The notes: generated from the sequence alone by a model not told the origin. Counted from the first letter of the stretch, positions 8,391 through 16,958 are shown. The stretch: 64,000 bases of DNA from Thermoplasmata archaeon (GCA_021850545.1 JAJZLU010000035.1:178557-242556), one strand, 5' to 3'. A program made the numbers and translations.

Positions 8391-8716
8391 GCCATTTATT
8401 ATTTAAGTGCAAGTTATTTTCCCAATTATAACAATGGCATCTGGAAAAACTTACTTCATTTGTTAGTTAGTAAATATTCAATTCGCCGGTTAAGATGAGA
8501 ATCCTCAACTCTCGTTGAATTCAATCTTATTCAGCACACGGCAGAAGCGGTTTTAATGTCCTAAGTTCTGGGTAAGGTATGGTAAATGAATGATTTTACA
8601 AATTCTCTCTCTGTCACCCCTAACACCCTGACAAATTTTACTTAGTTCGGTTTGATAGAATTCATGGACGTTTAGAAGTAGAAAGATTTTAAAGAACTAT
8701 TGGATAACGTAAGGCT

Positions 8717-8790
8717 GGGTCCGTAGCTTAGCTAGGTAGAGCGATGGACTCTTAATCCATAGGTCGGGGGTTCGAACCCCCTCGGACCCG
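8717..8790 (+). tRNA. tRNA-Lys (anticodon CTT)
   Basis: A complete cloverleaf of 74 bases. The acceptor arms GGGTCCG (8717-8723) and CGGACCC (8783-8789) pair, and G is the discriminator. The anticodon loop CTCTTAA is closed by ATGGA/TCCAT and gives CTT, reading AAG. The T arm is CGGGG-GTTCGAAC-CCCC. There is no intron and no encoded CCA. A TATA-like AGATTTTAAAGAAC lies at 8684-8697. Its 3' half is duplicated at 11127-11164, so the gene is an integration site. Confidence 0.97.
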
Positions 8791-9066
8791 CTTAATCTCT
8801 GTTTTATCCTGTGAGGATTTTCAATGTTAGAATTTTGTAGGTTGGCAGGAAGGTATCCATCTTTCAGTTTTGAATGTGGGAGAAGTTAGGATAAGACCAG
8901 TTTGAAAGAAATTCTTGTATTACAGGTATTACGGGTAATACAAATAAGAGAGCAAATTTTTATGAGAACTTCTAAATATTTTGTCTAACCCCAGAAAATA
9001 ATGGAATTAACAATACGGGTACTAAGTGAATCGTTGTAAAAATGAACTCGCTTTATGCTCTTTCTA

Positions 9067-9903
9067 TCACATCATTAGAAATTCTGTTATTTTTGATTCA
9101 ATCTCACTATTTTCCTTGCTAAACCATATCAGATGACTTTCGGCATTTGAGGCCATAAGTTCAGAATTATGAATATTGCTAATCGCGTATTCCGCGTGCA
9201 GTGGACTCTTTGACCCATCGAACTTACTGTCTATGACTAGTGTTGGAGCTGTTATCCTATCCAGGTCTCCGCATCTGTGTTTCAGGTCATTTAAAAAACC
9301 TGAGCCTGATCTGGAAATCAGAATGAAGTCAAGTATGGACCTTCTTTCTGTAGGAGTCAATTGCGAGAGAACAACATCTGGTTTGAGCGTGGACAATCCA
9401 GACATAAATTCTCTGAGCATAATATCTGGTGTAATCTTAGAAAAGGCTCGAATTAGTCCCCAAGTAAATTTTTCAACTAAGGGATTGAATATCAGATAAG
9501 ATGTGGCTTTGGTCACCTTATCAGGGAAATCGTCTAGCACGATAGCACTCTGCAAAATCAACTTATTCACACGCAGCGGGTACCTTCCTGCGAATTGAAG
9601 TGCGGTTCTGCCTGCGGCCGACACCCCTACCAAAACAACTGAATCTATTCCTAACTGATTGAGGAATGAATATATGGTGTCGGCGAATTCCTCAGCTGTT
9701 TTACCAGATCTGGATGGAGTTTTACCGTATCCCGGTCTAGATGGTATGATCAGCCTGTATCCAAGTTTCACAAATAGATTTTCATGGCCAAAGGGAGAAT
9801 CACAGTTTGTATGACCACCGTTCAAAATTAATGCAACTTTATCGGATTTGCCCACAGAACGATATTCTACATATTTTCCTCTGACATTTATTAAGGTTCC
9901 CAT
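9067..9903 (-). CDS. Alpha/beta hydrolase
   Basis: A 278-residue enzyme of the alpha/beta-hydrolase fold. The nucleophile elbow is GVSAAG (Ser near residue 94). The oxyanion loop is NGGHTN early in the chain. The acid is probably the aspartate in LVIDSKFDG, and the catalytic histidine is in ESHLIWF near the end. The substrate cannot be told; esterase, peptidase-like or hydrolytic detoxification roles are all possible. It lies alone on the minus strand inside the tRNA-Lys cassette, with a TATA box at about 9917-9928 just before ATG 9903. Confidence 0.85.
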   Translation of the reverse strand: MGTLINVRGKYVEYRSVGKSDKVALILNGGHTNCDSPFGHENLFVKLGYRLIIPSRPGYGKTPSRSGKTAEEFADTIYSFLNQLGIDSVVLVGVSAAGRTALQFAGRYPLRVNKLILQSAIVLDDFPDKVTKATSYLIFNPLVEKFTWGLIRAFSKITPDIMLREFMSGLSTLKPDVVLSQLTPTERRSILDFILISRSGSGFLNDLKHRCGDLDRITAPTLVIDSKFDGSKSPLHAEYAISNIHNSELMASNAESHLIWFSKENSEIESKITEFLMM

Positions 9904-10059
9904 TTCATTTCCACATTTACCGATATAAATCTAAAATTCGTATAAATTAATATTGTGGGTTTTTGAACAAACCTTCTATACAAATTTCATTGCGACTTTG
10001 CAATATTTTATCCAACCCTATTAAATAACGGTTTAAATATCAATTGAGTATTATTTCAT

Positions 10060-10194
10060 ATGGCAAAAGAAAAGCCTAAAACTGAAACAGATGAGCAGAC
10101 AGCCATAAGGAAAGATATAAGGAAGGATTGGGGCCAAATGGAGCCAAAACTCATTGAGATGGCCCACAAACAAAGAAAAAGAGGGCACCTATAA
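10060..10194 (+). CDS. 44-residue charged hypothetical protein
   Basis: A short gene: ATG 10060 to TAA 10194. GGTTTAAATAT, an excellent TATA box, lies at 10030-10040, about 25 bases before the ATG, so a leaderless transcript is expected. The product begins MAKEKPKTETDEQ and is highly charged, with an IRKDIRKDWGQ helix and a basic end (HKQRKRGHL). No family is recognised. It could be a small nucleic-acid-binding or regulatory protein of the cassette. The promoter placement is the main support. Confidence 0.5.
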   Translation: MAKEKPKTETDEQTAIRKDIRKDWGQMEPKLIEMAHKQRKRGHL

Positions 10195-10267
10195 AGCAGG
10201 GATTACATCTCTTAATGGCTGAATATCCAGTTTTCAGCTAAAAGAGAATTCTTAATACGGATAGTTG

Positions 10268-10281
10268 TATATACGTATATA
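10268..10281 (+). promoter_or_regulatory. Perfect 14-base palindrome over the vapB start codon
   Basis: TATATACGTATATA is self-complementary and its last base is the A of the vapB ATG (10281). A TATA-like TTCTTAATAC at 10247-10256 lies 25-34 bases before the ATG, so the palindrome would cover the transcription start. Toxin-antitoxin operons are usually repressed by the ribbon-helix-helix antitoxin binding such a site, and this is the likely operator. Confidence 0.5.
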
Positions 10282-10565
10282 TGGTTAAGACTAAAGTAAC
10301 ATTGTCCATAGAAAAACCAGTGGTGGACAACGCTAAACTGGCTTTATTGAAAAAAGGAAGAACTATGAGCGACTACATCGAAAAATCACTACGATCCCTC
10401 TCTTCTTCAGATATCCTTGAAGATCTGTGCAAGGAAATGGAACTTGATTGTGAATACATTAGTGGAGAGGAAATAGAGAGGCAAAGGCCAGATTTCAAAG
10501 GAAAAGTATTGGCTGAGAAAGAAGTCAGGGAGATGAGAAATGGTAGAAGAACGCGTATATCTTGA
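10281..10565 (+). CDS. vapB: VapB-type ribbon-helix-helix antitoxin
   Basis: The 94 residues begin with a ribbon-helix-helix DNA-binding region: the strand TKVTLSIEKPVVDNAK, a helix, then KKGRTMSDYIEKSLRSL (residues 26-42). The acidic C-terminal part (EELDCEYISGEEIE-like, then FKGKVLAEKEVREM) would wrap and block the toxin. It overlaps the PIN toxin gene by 26 bases, the usual arrangement of a toxin-antitoxin operon. It is probably leaderless and autorepressed through the palindrome at its start. Confidence 0.82.
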   Translation: MVKTKVTLSIEKPVVDNAKLALLKKGRTMSDYIEKSLRSLSSSDILEDLCKEMELDCEYISGEEIERQRPDFKGKVLAEKEVREMRNGRRTRIS

Positions 10566-10980
10566 TACAAGCATTCTGGTCAAGAGATATGTTATGGAAA
10601 ATGATAGTGAAACAGCCGATGAGGTATTCCATCTTGCCCAGCGGGGGAAGACCGTGATCTGCTTTTCTGAAATAAACCTTGGGGAAGCGGCTGTAGTTTT
10701 TGATAAATACTCAAGAAAAGTGGGAATAGATCCAACAGACAGGGTCCGTGCAATGCTCAGAGAGTTGACATCGCTTGAAAGGTCATCTTCTGTGGAAATA
10801 TATCCGGTGAGCAGTCAGATAGTCCGGAAATCAATAAAAACAGTGCTGAAAAATCACCTATACATAGTAGATGCAATTCAGCTTGAAACCTGTCTAGAGG
10901 CTAAGGGAACTGTTTTCTTATCTGCCGACAAAGAACTGGTATCATCTGCAGAAAAACTGGGATTAGAAACCAGATTGTAA
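10540..10980 (+). CDS. vapC: VapC-type PIN-domain toxin ribonuclease
   Basis: The 146-residue PIN-domain protein carries acidic residues placed as in VapC enzymes: VYLDTSILVKRY at the start, EINLGEAA near residue 45, YIVDAIQLETC near 110 and SADKEL near 128. These bind Mg2+ or Mn2+ and cut RNA, often tRNA. ATG 10540 lies inside the antitoxin gene and is preceded by a GGGAG site. Such pairs stabilise mobile DNA, which fits its place at the end of the tRNA-Lys cassette. The RNA target is unknown. Confidence 0.88.
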   Translation: MVEERVYLDTSILVKRYVMENDSETADEVFHLAQRGKTVICFSEINLGEAAVVFDKYSRKVGIDPTDRVRAMLRELTSLERSSSVEIYPVSSQIVRKSIKTVLKNHLYIVDAIQLETCLEAKGTVFLSADKELVSSAEKLGLETRL

Positions 10981-11126
10981 AATTTGAGCTAATTTCCTTC
11001 AAAATATTCAAAAGACTCAGGTAATTCAGCTTAAACTGAACTGTCTTTGAAATAAGCTCATAAGTAATTGTCAAGTCTTAAGTTAAGGATACATTCTTCA
11101 TTTCATAGCATTACTGAATTTATCAA

Positions 11127-11164
11127 AATCCATAGGTCGGGGGTTCGAACCCCCCGGACCCGCT
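11127..11164 (+). repeat. Displaced 3' fragment of tRNA-Lys (att site)
   Basis: A copy of bases 8754-8792 of tRNA-Lys: 28 identical bases, then CGGACCCGCT after a one-base deletion of T in the T-arm/acceptor junction. No 5' half is present, so it cannot be a tRNA. It marks the far end of the integrated cassette. The rest of 10981-11536 shows no credible gene. Confidence 0.85.
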
Positions 11165-11536
11165 AAATCCCGATTTGCTTTTGAGAGCACGTTGGATTTA
11201 TGACTTTTTGATGAAGGTAAGGAAGCAATCCTATTTTCAAATTGAATTGTAAGAGAAACTTGGGTTAGATGAGCATGAAAGAAATTGTTTTAAGAATAAT
11301 AGATAAAAGTGTTCTCTTTGGTTAGTATGGTTAATATATTTGAAATTTTTCAATTATAACCCCGCAATACATATTGCAATCTCCAAACTAGGGACATTTA
11401 CTTGATGTTCCGTGGCAAGCCCATCTACCCCGTCTCTGTTGGACATATACTTACAAAGTGCACTTTCGCCATATAATATTGCCTGAATTAACTTAGTAGA
11501 GGAACCTGAGTGAATCATCAGGCGTCACTTGTACCT

Positions 11537-11908
11537 TCAGAAATACTTCCAGAAATTGTCCTGCCAAAGATCGTACTCCTCTTTCTTTTCTTGAATTTTC
11601 TGGACAATGAAGTTCTTACCCCGCCTATCTTCCCGGTATTTATTCAAAAGTTCCTCTTTCCGATAGTGTGCCAATTCATCGAATCTCCTTCTGACTTTGT
11701 CATCGTTAGACGGGTGCAATCTGGTCAACTTCTGACTGATGAAACAGACTTTGTAAAAACGTTCCTTATCCAGTGTCACATCGAAAATTTGCCATTTCAG
11801 ATCAAACTGGGTCATGAGTTCGTTCCCCACAATATTTGAAATAGCCTCAACAATTAAAGCGCCATCCCTGCCTGGTACTTTGAATGTTATCTCAAGTCCT
11901 TTCTCCAT
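11537..11908 (-). CDS. Hypothetical charged protein, 123 residues
   Basis: I do not recognise a family. The N-terminal half is predicted alpha/beta, with GLEITFKVPGRDGALIVEA and a hydrophobic strand pattern to residue 60. The C-terminal half is a highly charged helix rich in Lys, Arg and Glu. A TATA box (CCTTATACC, 11934-11926) lies about 22 bases upstream of ATG 11908, supporting a leaderless start. It is isolated just outside the tRNA-Lys cassette. The plus-strand frame over it is taken as a shadow because of its low-complexity hydrophobic composition. Confidence 0.55.
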   Translation of the reverse strand: MEKGLEITFKVPGRDGALIVEAISNIVGNELMTQFDLKWQIFDVTLDKERFYKVCFISQKLTRLHPSNDDKVRRRFDELAHYRKEELLNKYREDRRGKNFIVQKIQEKKEEYDLWQDNFWKYF

Positions 11909-12196
11909 CTTTATCAGTTAATTGCTGGTATAAGGATTTCACTACAATAATTTGCCGCAAAAGGCCCAATAAATTCCCTTAAGAAACCCCGGACTATCTC
12001 AAAATCTGGTTAGCTCTGGAAGGTTTTTTCTCTTTTGCTTTTTGAAGATTGCCAAGAAGGAATCTATTTATTAGTTTTGAACACGAGAGAAACATATATT
12101 ATGCGGAAATGAAAGGAGTTTAAGAGTTAGCCACTGTAGTTTTACTTGGGCCAATTCTTGAACTGCCAAAATCTCTTCAATACTAAAGTTTCCTTC

Positions 12197-12982
12197 TTAT
12201 GTTTCTCCTAAGTCCTTTCTCAGGTGGCTGATTATGTCAGTAAACCCTATGAAGAGCAGTATTGTTCCTATTATTCCTAAGAATAAGGTAAGGATTGCTC
12301 CAACCTTAACCAGTGAGTTGTTGAAATGGGTACCCACTCTGAACAGGCCAACAAGAACCATTATTATGCCAACAAGAAGAATAATTGCAGCAATCAGGAC
12401 CAGGAATGCAATTCCCAGAATAGCTCCAGCTTCAGATGGAGAAATACTTGCCGGAGTTGTCGTGTTTCCGAGGCTAATCGCAGGCAGCACTATTGCAAGA
12501 AGGCCTATTACGCCAAGGACGACGAGGATCATTCCGATAAACTCAAGTATAGCTCCAGTTCTTCCAACTGAGAACTCTGAACCTAGCGATTTCAGAACCA
12601 CAAATCCCCTGTAAAGCATGAAAACCCCAATAAGGGTCAATACCGCAGATACTATTAGCGCAATCTCGGAATAGGCGAGCAAAGTGCCAACATTTGATGT
12701 GTTAAAGGATGCCCCGCCGAATGCTGCCCCTAGTGGGCCAACAAGGTAACCATATGAAAAGCTTCTCAGAAAAACAAAATCCAGAGCGATACCAGCTATT
12801 AGAGACAGGAAACCGACTATTGTGTAGTATCTTAGATTTATTACTCCCTGCAGGTAAAGACGATTCTTTTCCGCCGTGTCCGGGGAACTGCCAGCAGAGA
12901 TCGTTAAAGGAGCACCGCAGGTAATGCATGTCTGTGCTGTGTCATCATTCTCAGACCCACATTTAGGACAGAATTTTGCCAT
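12197..12982 (-). CDS. Zinc-ribbon multi-pass membrane protein (DUF973-like layout)
   Basis: The 261 residues start with a zinc ribbon, CPKCG (Cys5, Cys8) and CITCG (Cys19, Cys22). A linker and about five membrane helices follow, spread between residues 45 and 255, several rich in Gly and Ile. This layout resembles the archaeal DUF973 group, but I assign it only by shape. The function is unknown; zinc ribbons on such proteins may mediate protein contacts at the membrane. An AT-rich promoter with TTTTAATACTTTTAAGG lies about 20 bases before ATG 12982. It stands alone. Confidence 0.65.
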   Translation of the reverse strand: MAKFCPKCGSENDDTAQTCITCGAPLTISAGSSPDTAEKNRLYLQGVINLRYYTIVGFLSLIAGIALDFVFLRSFSYGYLVGPLGAAFGGASFNTSNVGTLLAYSEIALIVSAVLTLIGVFMLYRGFVVLKSLGSEFSVGRTGAILEFIGMILVVLGVIGLLAIVLPAISLGNTTTPASISPSEAGAILGIAFLVLIAAIILLVGIIMVLVGLFRVGTHFNNSLVKVGAILTLFLGIIGTILLFIGFTDIISHLRKDLGET

Positions 12983-13240
12983 GAAAATCCAAGCCTTAAA
13001 AGTATTAAAATTTACCCATTATTTTATAAAAAAACGAAAAATTATGTTTTCCTGTTTTCCCGGTTTATTTAGCGGGAGGTAATAGTATTCACCCCTGGAG
13101 AACAGACTATCTGGCTTTGGCGCATATAACAGGAGGTGCCTATTCGAGATTAGTCATCCCGTCGCCCAAGAGAGATCAGACTTACCTTGTCCAGCTACCC
13201 ATAAACATTTCCCTAACAATAACCCAAAGCTTCAGGCATT

Positions 13241-14272
13241 TCATGCTTGAATTAAATGTAAGTTGCAGTTCCCTTCAGTTTCAGTTGGTGAAACTATAGA
13301 CTTATAGGCAATTTCCATAATTGCCCTGCATGTGTAATAATCCAGCCTTCGCCTTCTGATGCCGTTCTTCATATTACCCTTGAATGGCGAAAGCAGGATG
13401 TCATCTGTATCCTTGCGGTATTTTTCCAGAATCTGGTTGCAGGCCTCGATGAATGGCTGCAATATGCCATCAGGAATTTCTGCATCAATAACAGTAATGA
13501 TTCTGGAGCTGGCCTTTATTTTACTCATGTCATAGTCCAGTTCATCCCTTTTCGTGAATCGAATCTTCCTGCTGGGATCTGTAGTGTCCACGGCCCTCAA
13601 GCCAATATTGCCTATGGTGGAGTTGAACCTGATCCTCATTTCGTTCGAGGGATGTAATCTCTTGGCTTCGAGATCACCTAGGGTGGAACTGTAATGGCCA
13701 TTCTTGTATACCTTTACATTCTGCGGAGGCTTGGAAATTCCATCGAAACAGGCTACACAAACTGGACTTTCAGTCTCTGTGAAAGGGTTTTCCTCCAAAA
13801 TATTTATGGAATACAGCCTCTCTTTGGGAAATGGAGAGTTGACAAAGGTCTCAGGCACTATGGCAACAACGTATTCCTGTGCCTCAAGCATCTTTGACAG
13901 CGCAAGTAGGTAAAGGTCATCAAACCTGGTCTGCTCAAAATAGTGTTTCACTCTGCCATAGATGTGCCTTCTCTTTGCACTGTAGTTTGAAAGATACGGC
14001 GGATTTGTTACTATTATGGCATTTTGTACTGTGGGAATTCCAGATAGGCTGTCATTGAATTCCCACCCGAGGGATTCGTCGATGTCCATCCCCCTGAAAT
14101 TCCTGTACCCCAAATTCTGAACTGCTTTCAACAGGTCTCCAGATCCGGCGAAAGGATCGTACACCACCGAGCACTGCGACTCCAAGATGAAATTCCTGAT
14201 GTTATCCTTCATCCAGACACTGCCCTTGGTAAAATACTGGCCCAAACCTCTTTTCTTTGAATCCGGATTCAT
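13241..14272 (-). CDS. Orphan N6-adenine DNA methyltransferase
   Basis: The 343-residue methylase has the AdoMet-binding motif YDPFAGSGDLLKA (about residue 40) and the catalytic motif NPPYLSNYSAKR near residue 87, the gamma-like order of many type II adenine methylases. It starts with GLGQYFTKG, typical of this class. The C-terminal 120 residues probably form the target-recognition part. No restriction endonuclase gene adjoins it, so it is an orphan methylase that may protect DNA or mark strands. ATG 14272 lies about 33 bases after a TATA box (GAGTTTTATAGGC, 14305 region). Confidence 0.85.
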   Translation of the reverse strand: MNPDSKKRGLGQYFTKGSVWMKDNIRNFILESQCSVVYDPFAGSGDLLKAVQNLGYRNFRGMDIDESLGWEFNDSLSGIPTVQNAIIVTNPPYLSNYSAKRRHIYGRVKHYFEQTRFDDLYLLALSKMLEAQEYVVAIVPETFVNSPFPKERLYSINILEENPFTETESPVCVACFDGISKPPQNVKVYKNGHYSSTLGDLEAKRLHPSNEMRIRFNSTIGNIGLRAVDTTDPSRKIRFTKRDELDYDMSKIKASSRIITVIDAEIPDGILQPFIEACNQILEKYRKDTDDILLSPFKGNMKNGIRRRRLDYYTCRAIMEIAYKSIVSPTETEGNCNLHLIQA

Positions 14273-14400
14273 TGACGTGAACTTAAACCTGAAATTGCCT
14301 ATAAAACTCTCCTAATTCCCTTCTTTAGCCTATGTGCCAGGAAATGTAGGCCATTATGGCATTGGCTTCTTTAGAAATTTTCAGAATTCAAATAGGGAAT

Positions 14401-14724
14401 TCATGAGGAGAGGAATACCTCATGGATTGCAATTACGTTCTCCCCTGCAAAGGCTTCCTTGGGAAGGTTATCTCCCGAATGTGCTTTCCGGAATGCATCA
14501 CTGTTCATCCAGTTCTGGAAATGCTCCATTGATTCCCAGTGCGTCATAACAACATATTCATCCCCCTTTATGGGCCGGAGGACCTCGTTCCTGACAAAAC
14601 CGGGTGTTTCATTAAGATGGCTTTCCCTTTCCTTGAAGAGCTTTTCAAACTTTTCCCTGTATTCCTTCTTCACAGGAATCCTGTTTTCAACAACTATCAT
14701 ACATTGACAGGCAAACCTTTCCAT
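14401..14724 (-). CDS. IsdG/HmoB-like antibiotic-biosynthesis-monooxygenase-fold protein
   Basis: A ferredoxin-like ABM-fold protein of 107 residues. It matches the IsdG heme-degrading type closely: VENRIPV (Asn), ETPGFVRNEVLRP, then THWESMEHFQNWMNSDAF and KAH, so the Asn-Trp-His set used by IsdG is in place. The likely role is oxidative opening of heme to release iron, or detoxification. Other ABM-fold oxygenases cannot be excluded. The gene stands alone; ACTTTAAAGC (14755-14746) before ATG 14724 gives a leaderless transcript. Confidence 0.75.
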   Translation of the reverse strand: MERFACQCMIVVENRIPVKKEYREKFEKLFKERESHLNETPGFVRNEVLRPIKGDEYVVMTHWESMEHFQNWMNSDAFRKAHSGDNLPKEAFAGENVIAIHEVFLSS

Positions 14725-14868
14725 AAATAGTTATTCTAAATTATGCTTTAAAGTATGGCGTTACTTGCCAAGATGGTTCACTGTCTCTTTTCACCAATAT
14801 ATTATTTTCAGGCATTTCTGGTTGGCATAACTGACCTTACTCAAACGCCCAAATGCAATGGAAGAGAC

Positions 14869-15441
14869 CTATATGGTGCTCAGTTCCCCTGTGTCCAGGT
14901 GGTAAAGTGCGGCCCCTATGATTAATTCCCCTGATTCACTGCGTTTCCTGATAATCTCACTGTGTAGAAGTTTATCTGCCTGCCTCAGAATATTTTCCCT
15001 TATGCAGGTTTCTAAAGTTGGGTTTTCTTCAGGTATCTTTGAAATTGCGCCATATATATCTCTCACAAGTGATGCTAACCCTGGACCCTCCGGCAAAGGG
15101 TTTTTTCCTCTAAGAGAATTGTAGGCTGCAGTAACGGCCCCGCACCCAGTATGCCCGATTACTAGTATTCTTTTGGTGCCAAGGATGTCTACAGCAAACT
15201 CAACTGAACCAATGACCGTTTCATCCACCACTTCCCCTGCGATCCGTATTTCGAATAAATTGCCAAGTGGGGCATCAAGAATTAATGAAGGGGAAACCCT
15301 GGAATCAGAACATGAAATAACTATGAATTTCGGGTCCTGAGAACTCGCAAGTTCCCTGAAGTCCCTGTTTGTCAACCTGAACCGGGCGTTGCCTTCCAGT
15401 AGAGGTAGAAAATCCTGCCTGCTCGTTTTCCAATGAACCAT
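14869..15441 (-). CDS. Beta-class carbonic anhydrase
   Basis: Interconverts CO2 and bicarbonate. The 190 residues contain the zinc-binding signature ISCSDSRVSP (Cys and the Asp-Arg pair) near residue 42 and GHTGCGAV (His, Cys) near residue 98. The length and the small-domain order fit beta-class enzymes with cytoplasmic location. It is monocistronic. In an acidophile it could supply bicarbonate for carboxylases or help pH balance, but the sequence does not decide that. Confidence 0.93.
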   Translation of the reverse strand: MVHWKTSRQDFLPLLEGNARFRLTNRDFRELASSQDPKFIVISCSDSRVSPSLILDAPLGNLFEIRIAGEVVDETVIGSVEFAVDILGTKRILVIGHTGCGAVTAAYNSLRGKNPLPEGPGLASLVRDIYGAISKIPEENPTLETCIRENILRQADKLLHSEIIRKRSESGELIIGAALYHLDTGELSTI

Positions 15442-15715
15442 CTTTCCTGGTTATGGCAAAATATGAATAAAATTTCTCAGTTTTTTTCAAATTCGAAATG
15501 TAAGCCACGCCACCCTGGCGTCTTTAAATATAGACTAATATTTCAGGCTGTCTCGATGGGCCAGGATGAACATGTTTAAATTGCAGATTATCTAATTCAG
15601 TTGTGCCTTACACCCACTTGACCGGCGTGGAGCAAAAACTGATGATAATGTATAGGCCACCAGAAGGGTTCAGGTGCAAGAACTCACAATGGGATTTTAG
15701 GAGAAGTAATTCCCT

Positions 15716-16240
15716 CTACAAAGGAAGGTTCTTCCAATCCATCAAATCCTTGTTGTTGAGTGACCTAATCTCAAGCTTTTCTAGCAAATCCACGAAGAGG
15801 TCATCCCTTATGGAGTTTGCGTACACTTTATCCTCGGTGTGCCTGAATAATGCAGAGGTAAGGGCTCCGACAGCAATTATGGTGCCTAGCCTCGCAGCAT
15901 TGTTGGCATCGTCTTTGATTTCCGGCCGGAAATCCTTGGTAAGTTCATTTCTCTGGAGATCTTTAAGAAAATCGTCAACAGTTTCTTCCAGAAGTTTGCT
16001 GTGCTCTTCTGCGAGAACCACCCTAACCTTGTATGTTGGAACAAAATCAATGTGGTCACCTGTAACTTTGAACCAGTTCTTCGCGTCTGATTCGAAGAAC
16101 ACATCCGCAAGAGCCTGGGCGGTCTTCTTGGGATGCGAAAAGTCAATGCCATTGGTAAGATCGTAGGTTACAAGTGAGCCATCATCTGATACTTTCCTGC
16201 GGGAAACAATTGCCCGTGTTAGCTGATCATCTGAGTTCAT
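15716..16240 (-). CDS. Hypothetical alpha/beta protein, 174 residues
   Basis: No family recognised. The protein opens MNSDDQLTRAIVSRRKVSDDGS, continues with a mixed alpha/beta domain to about residue 110, and has a hydrophobic patch LGTIIAVGALTSALF (about 128-142) that is too short to be a sure membrane helix. The start is put at ATG 16240 and not at the upstream ATG 16264, because ACTTATATGG (16270-16261) is a TATA box overlapping the upstream ATG; transcription would begin near 16241. The plus-strand frame across it is rejected. Confidence 0.6.
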   Translation of the reverse strand: MNSDDQLTRAIVSRRKVSDDGSLVTYDLTNGIDFSHPKKTAQALADVFFESDAKNWFKVTGDHIDFVPTYKVRVVLAEEHSKLLEETVDDFLKDLQRNELTKDFRPEIKDDANNAARLGTIIAVGALTSALFRHTEDKVYANSIRDDLFVDLLEKLEIRSLNNKDLMDWKNLPL

Positions 16241-16383
16241 CTTCTGCAAATACTGAAAAACCATATAAGTACATATCGTGACTTGAAAAACTGGCTACCA
16301 TTGCTTCCATTATTGCAGGATGCATTTTGCGCATTTTTCACGTGCAGCTGGCATATTAATAACCTATGAGGAATAGGAAAGGC

Positions 16384-16953
16384 ATGGGAGACCCCTTCAC
16401 CGTGTTTCCGGAACTTGAAACAGAAAGGATCAGGCTGCAGCAACTCACAATTGGGGACCTTGATGTTATGTACAGCATAAAATCCAATCCGATGGTCACA
16501 AACCAATATGGCAGGGATCCGCACACAGCAATTTTACAGACAGAAAAATGGATCGAGGTAATTGCAGAAAATTACAGGGATAGAAGCACACTCTACTGGA
16601 AGATTGTGAACAAGATAGACGGCCGGGTTGCTGGTGCCATAACCCTATGGAACATGGACCTTGAATCCCATATGGCAGAAGTTGGTTATGAATTGCATCC
16701 TGATTTCTGGAGGAAAGGAATAATGTTTGAAACAATGGGGTGCCTGCTCCAATGGGCATTTGAAGATTTTGGCCTGAACCGTGTTGAGGCTTGCCCTCTT
16801 GAAAACAATATTGCTTCAATAAGGCTATTGGAAAGAGCAGGTTTCAAGCTAGAAGGAACTCTCAGGGAAAGGGCCTATTTCGGCGGGAAATTTCTTGACC
16901 AGTACTATTACGCCCTGCTGAAAAATGATTGGGTTCAGGTGAGGCGCCAGTAA
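16384..16953 (+). CDS. GNAT-family N-acetyltransferase (RimJ/RimL type)
   Basis: An acetyl-CoA-dependent N-acetyltransferase of the ribosomal-protein-acetylase type. It starts with the typical LETERIRLQQLTIGDLD, has the motif A region ELHPDFWRKGIMFETM (about 100-116) and ends with ENNIASIRLLERAGFKLEGTL and a Tyr-rich tail. The substrate is probably an N-terminal or small-molecule amine. ATG 16384 is chosen over ATG 16366 because the TATA box CATATTAATAA (16352-16362) puts the transcription start near 16382, giving a leaderless message. Confidence 0.85.
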   Translation: MGDPFTVFPELETERIRLQQLTIGDLDVMYSIKSNPMVTNQYGRDPHTAILQTEKWIEVIAENYRDRSTLYWKIVNKIDGRVAGAITLWNMDLESHMAEVGYELHPDFWRKGIMFETMGCLLQWAFEDFGLNRVEACPLENNIASIRLLERAGFKLEGTLRERAYFGGKFLDQYYYALLKNDWVQVRRQ

Positions 16954-16958
16954 ATATT

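Larger units (their letters stand above)
8754..11164. mobile_element. Small tRNA-Lys-integrated cassette without integrase
   Basis: The 3' part of tRNA-Lys (8754-8792) recurs at 11127-11164. The first 28 bases, from AATCCATAGG to the C run, are identical, and the next ten match after loss of one T. Elements that integrate into tRNA genes leave exactly this arrangement: an intact tRNA at one end and a displaced 3' fragment at the other. The 2.4 kb between carries an alpha/beta hydrolase, a 44-residue protein and a VapBC pair, all AT-rich and none related to the flanking genes. No integrase is present, so this is a remnant or was moved by a helper enzyme. Confidence 0.7.

Noticed and set aside
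11127-11164. Possible second tRNA-Lys
   Set aside because: Only the 3' half is present, with a deletion in the acceptor/T-arm junction; it is an att copy.
11510-11839. Plus-strand frame of 109 residues
   Set aside because: It is antisense to the charged gene at 11537-11908, which has its own TATA box.
15603-16166. Plus-strand frame of 187 residues
   Set aside because: It is antisense to the hypothetical gene at 15716-16240, is serine- and leucine-rich low complexity, and has no promoter or ribosome site.
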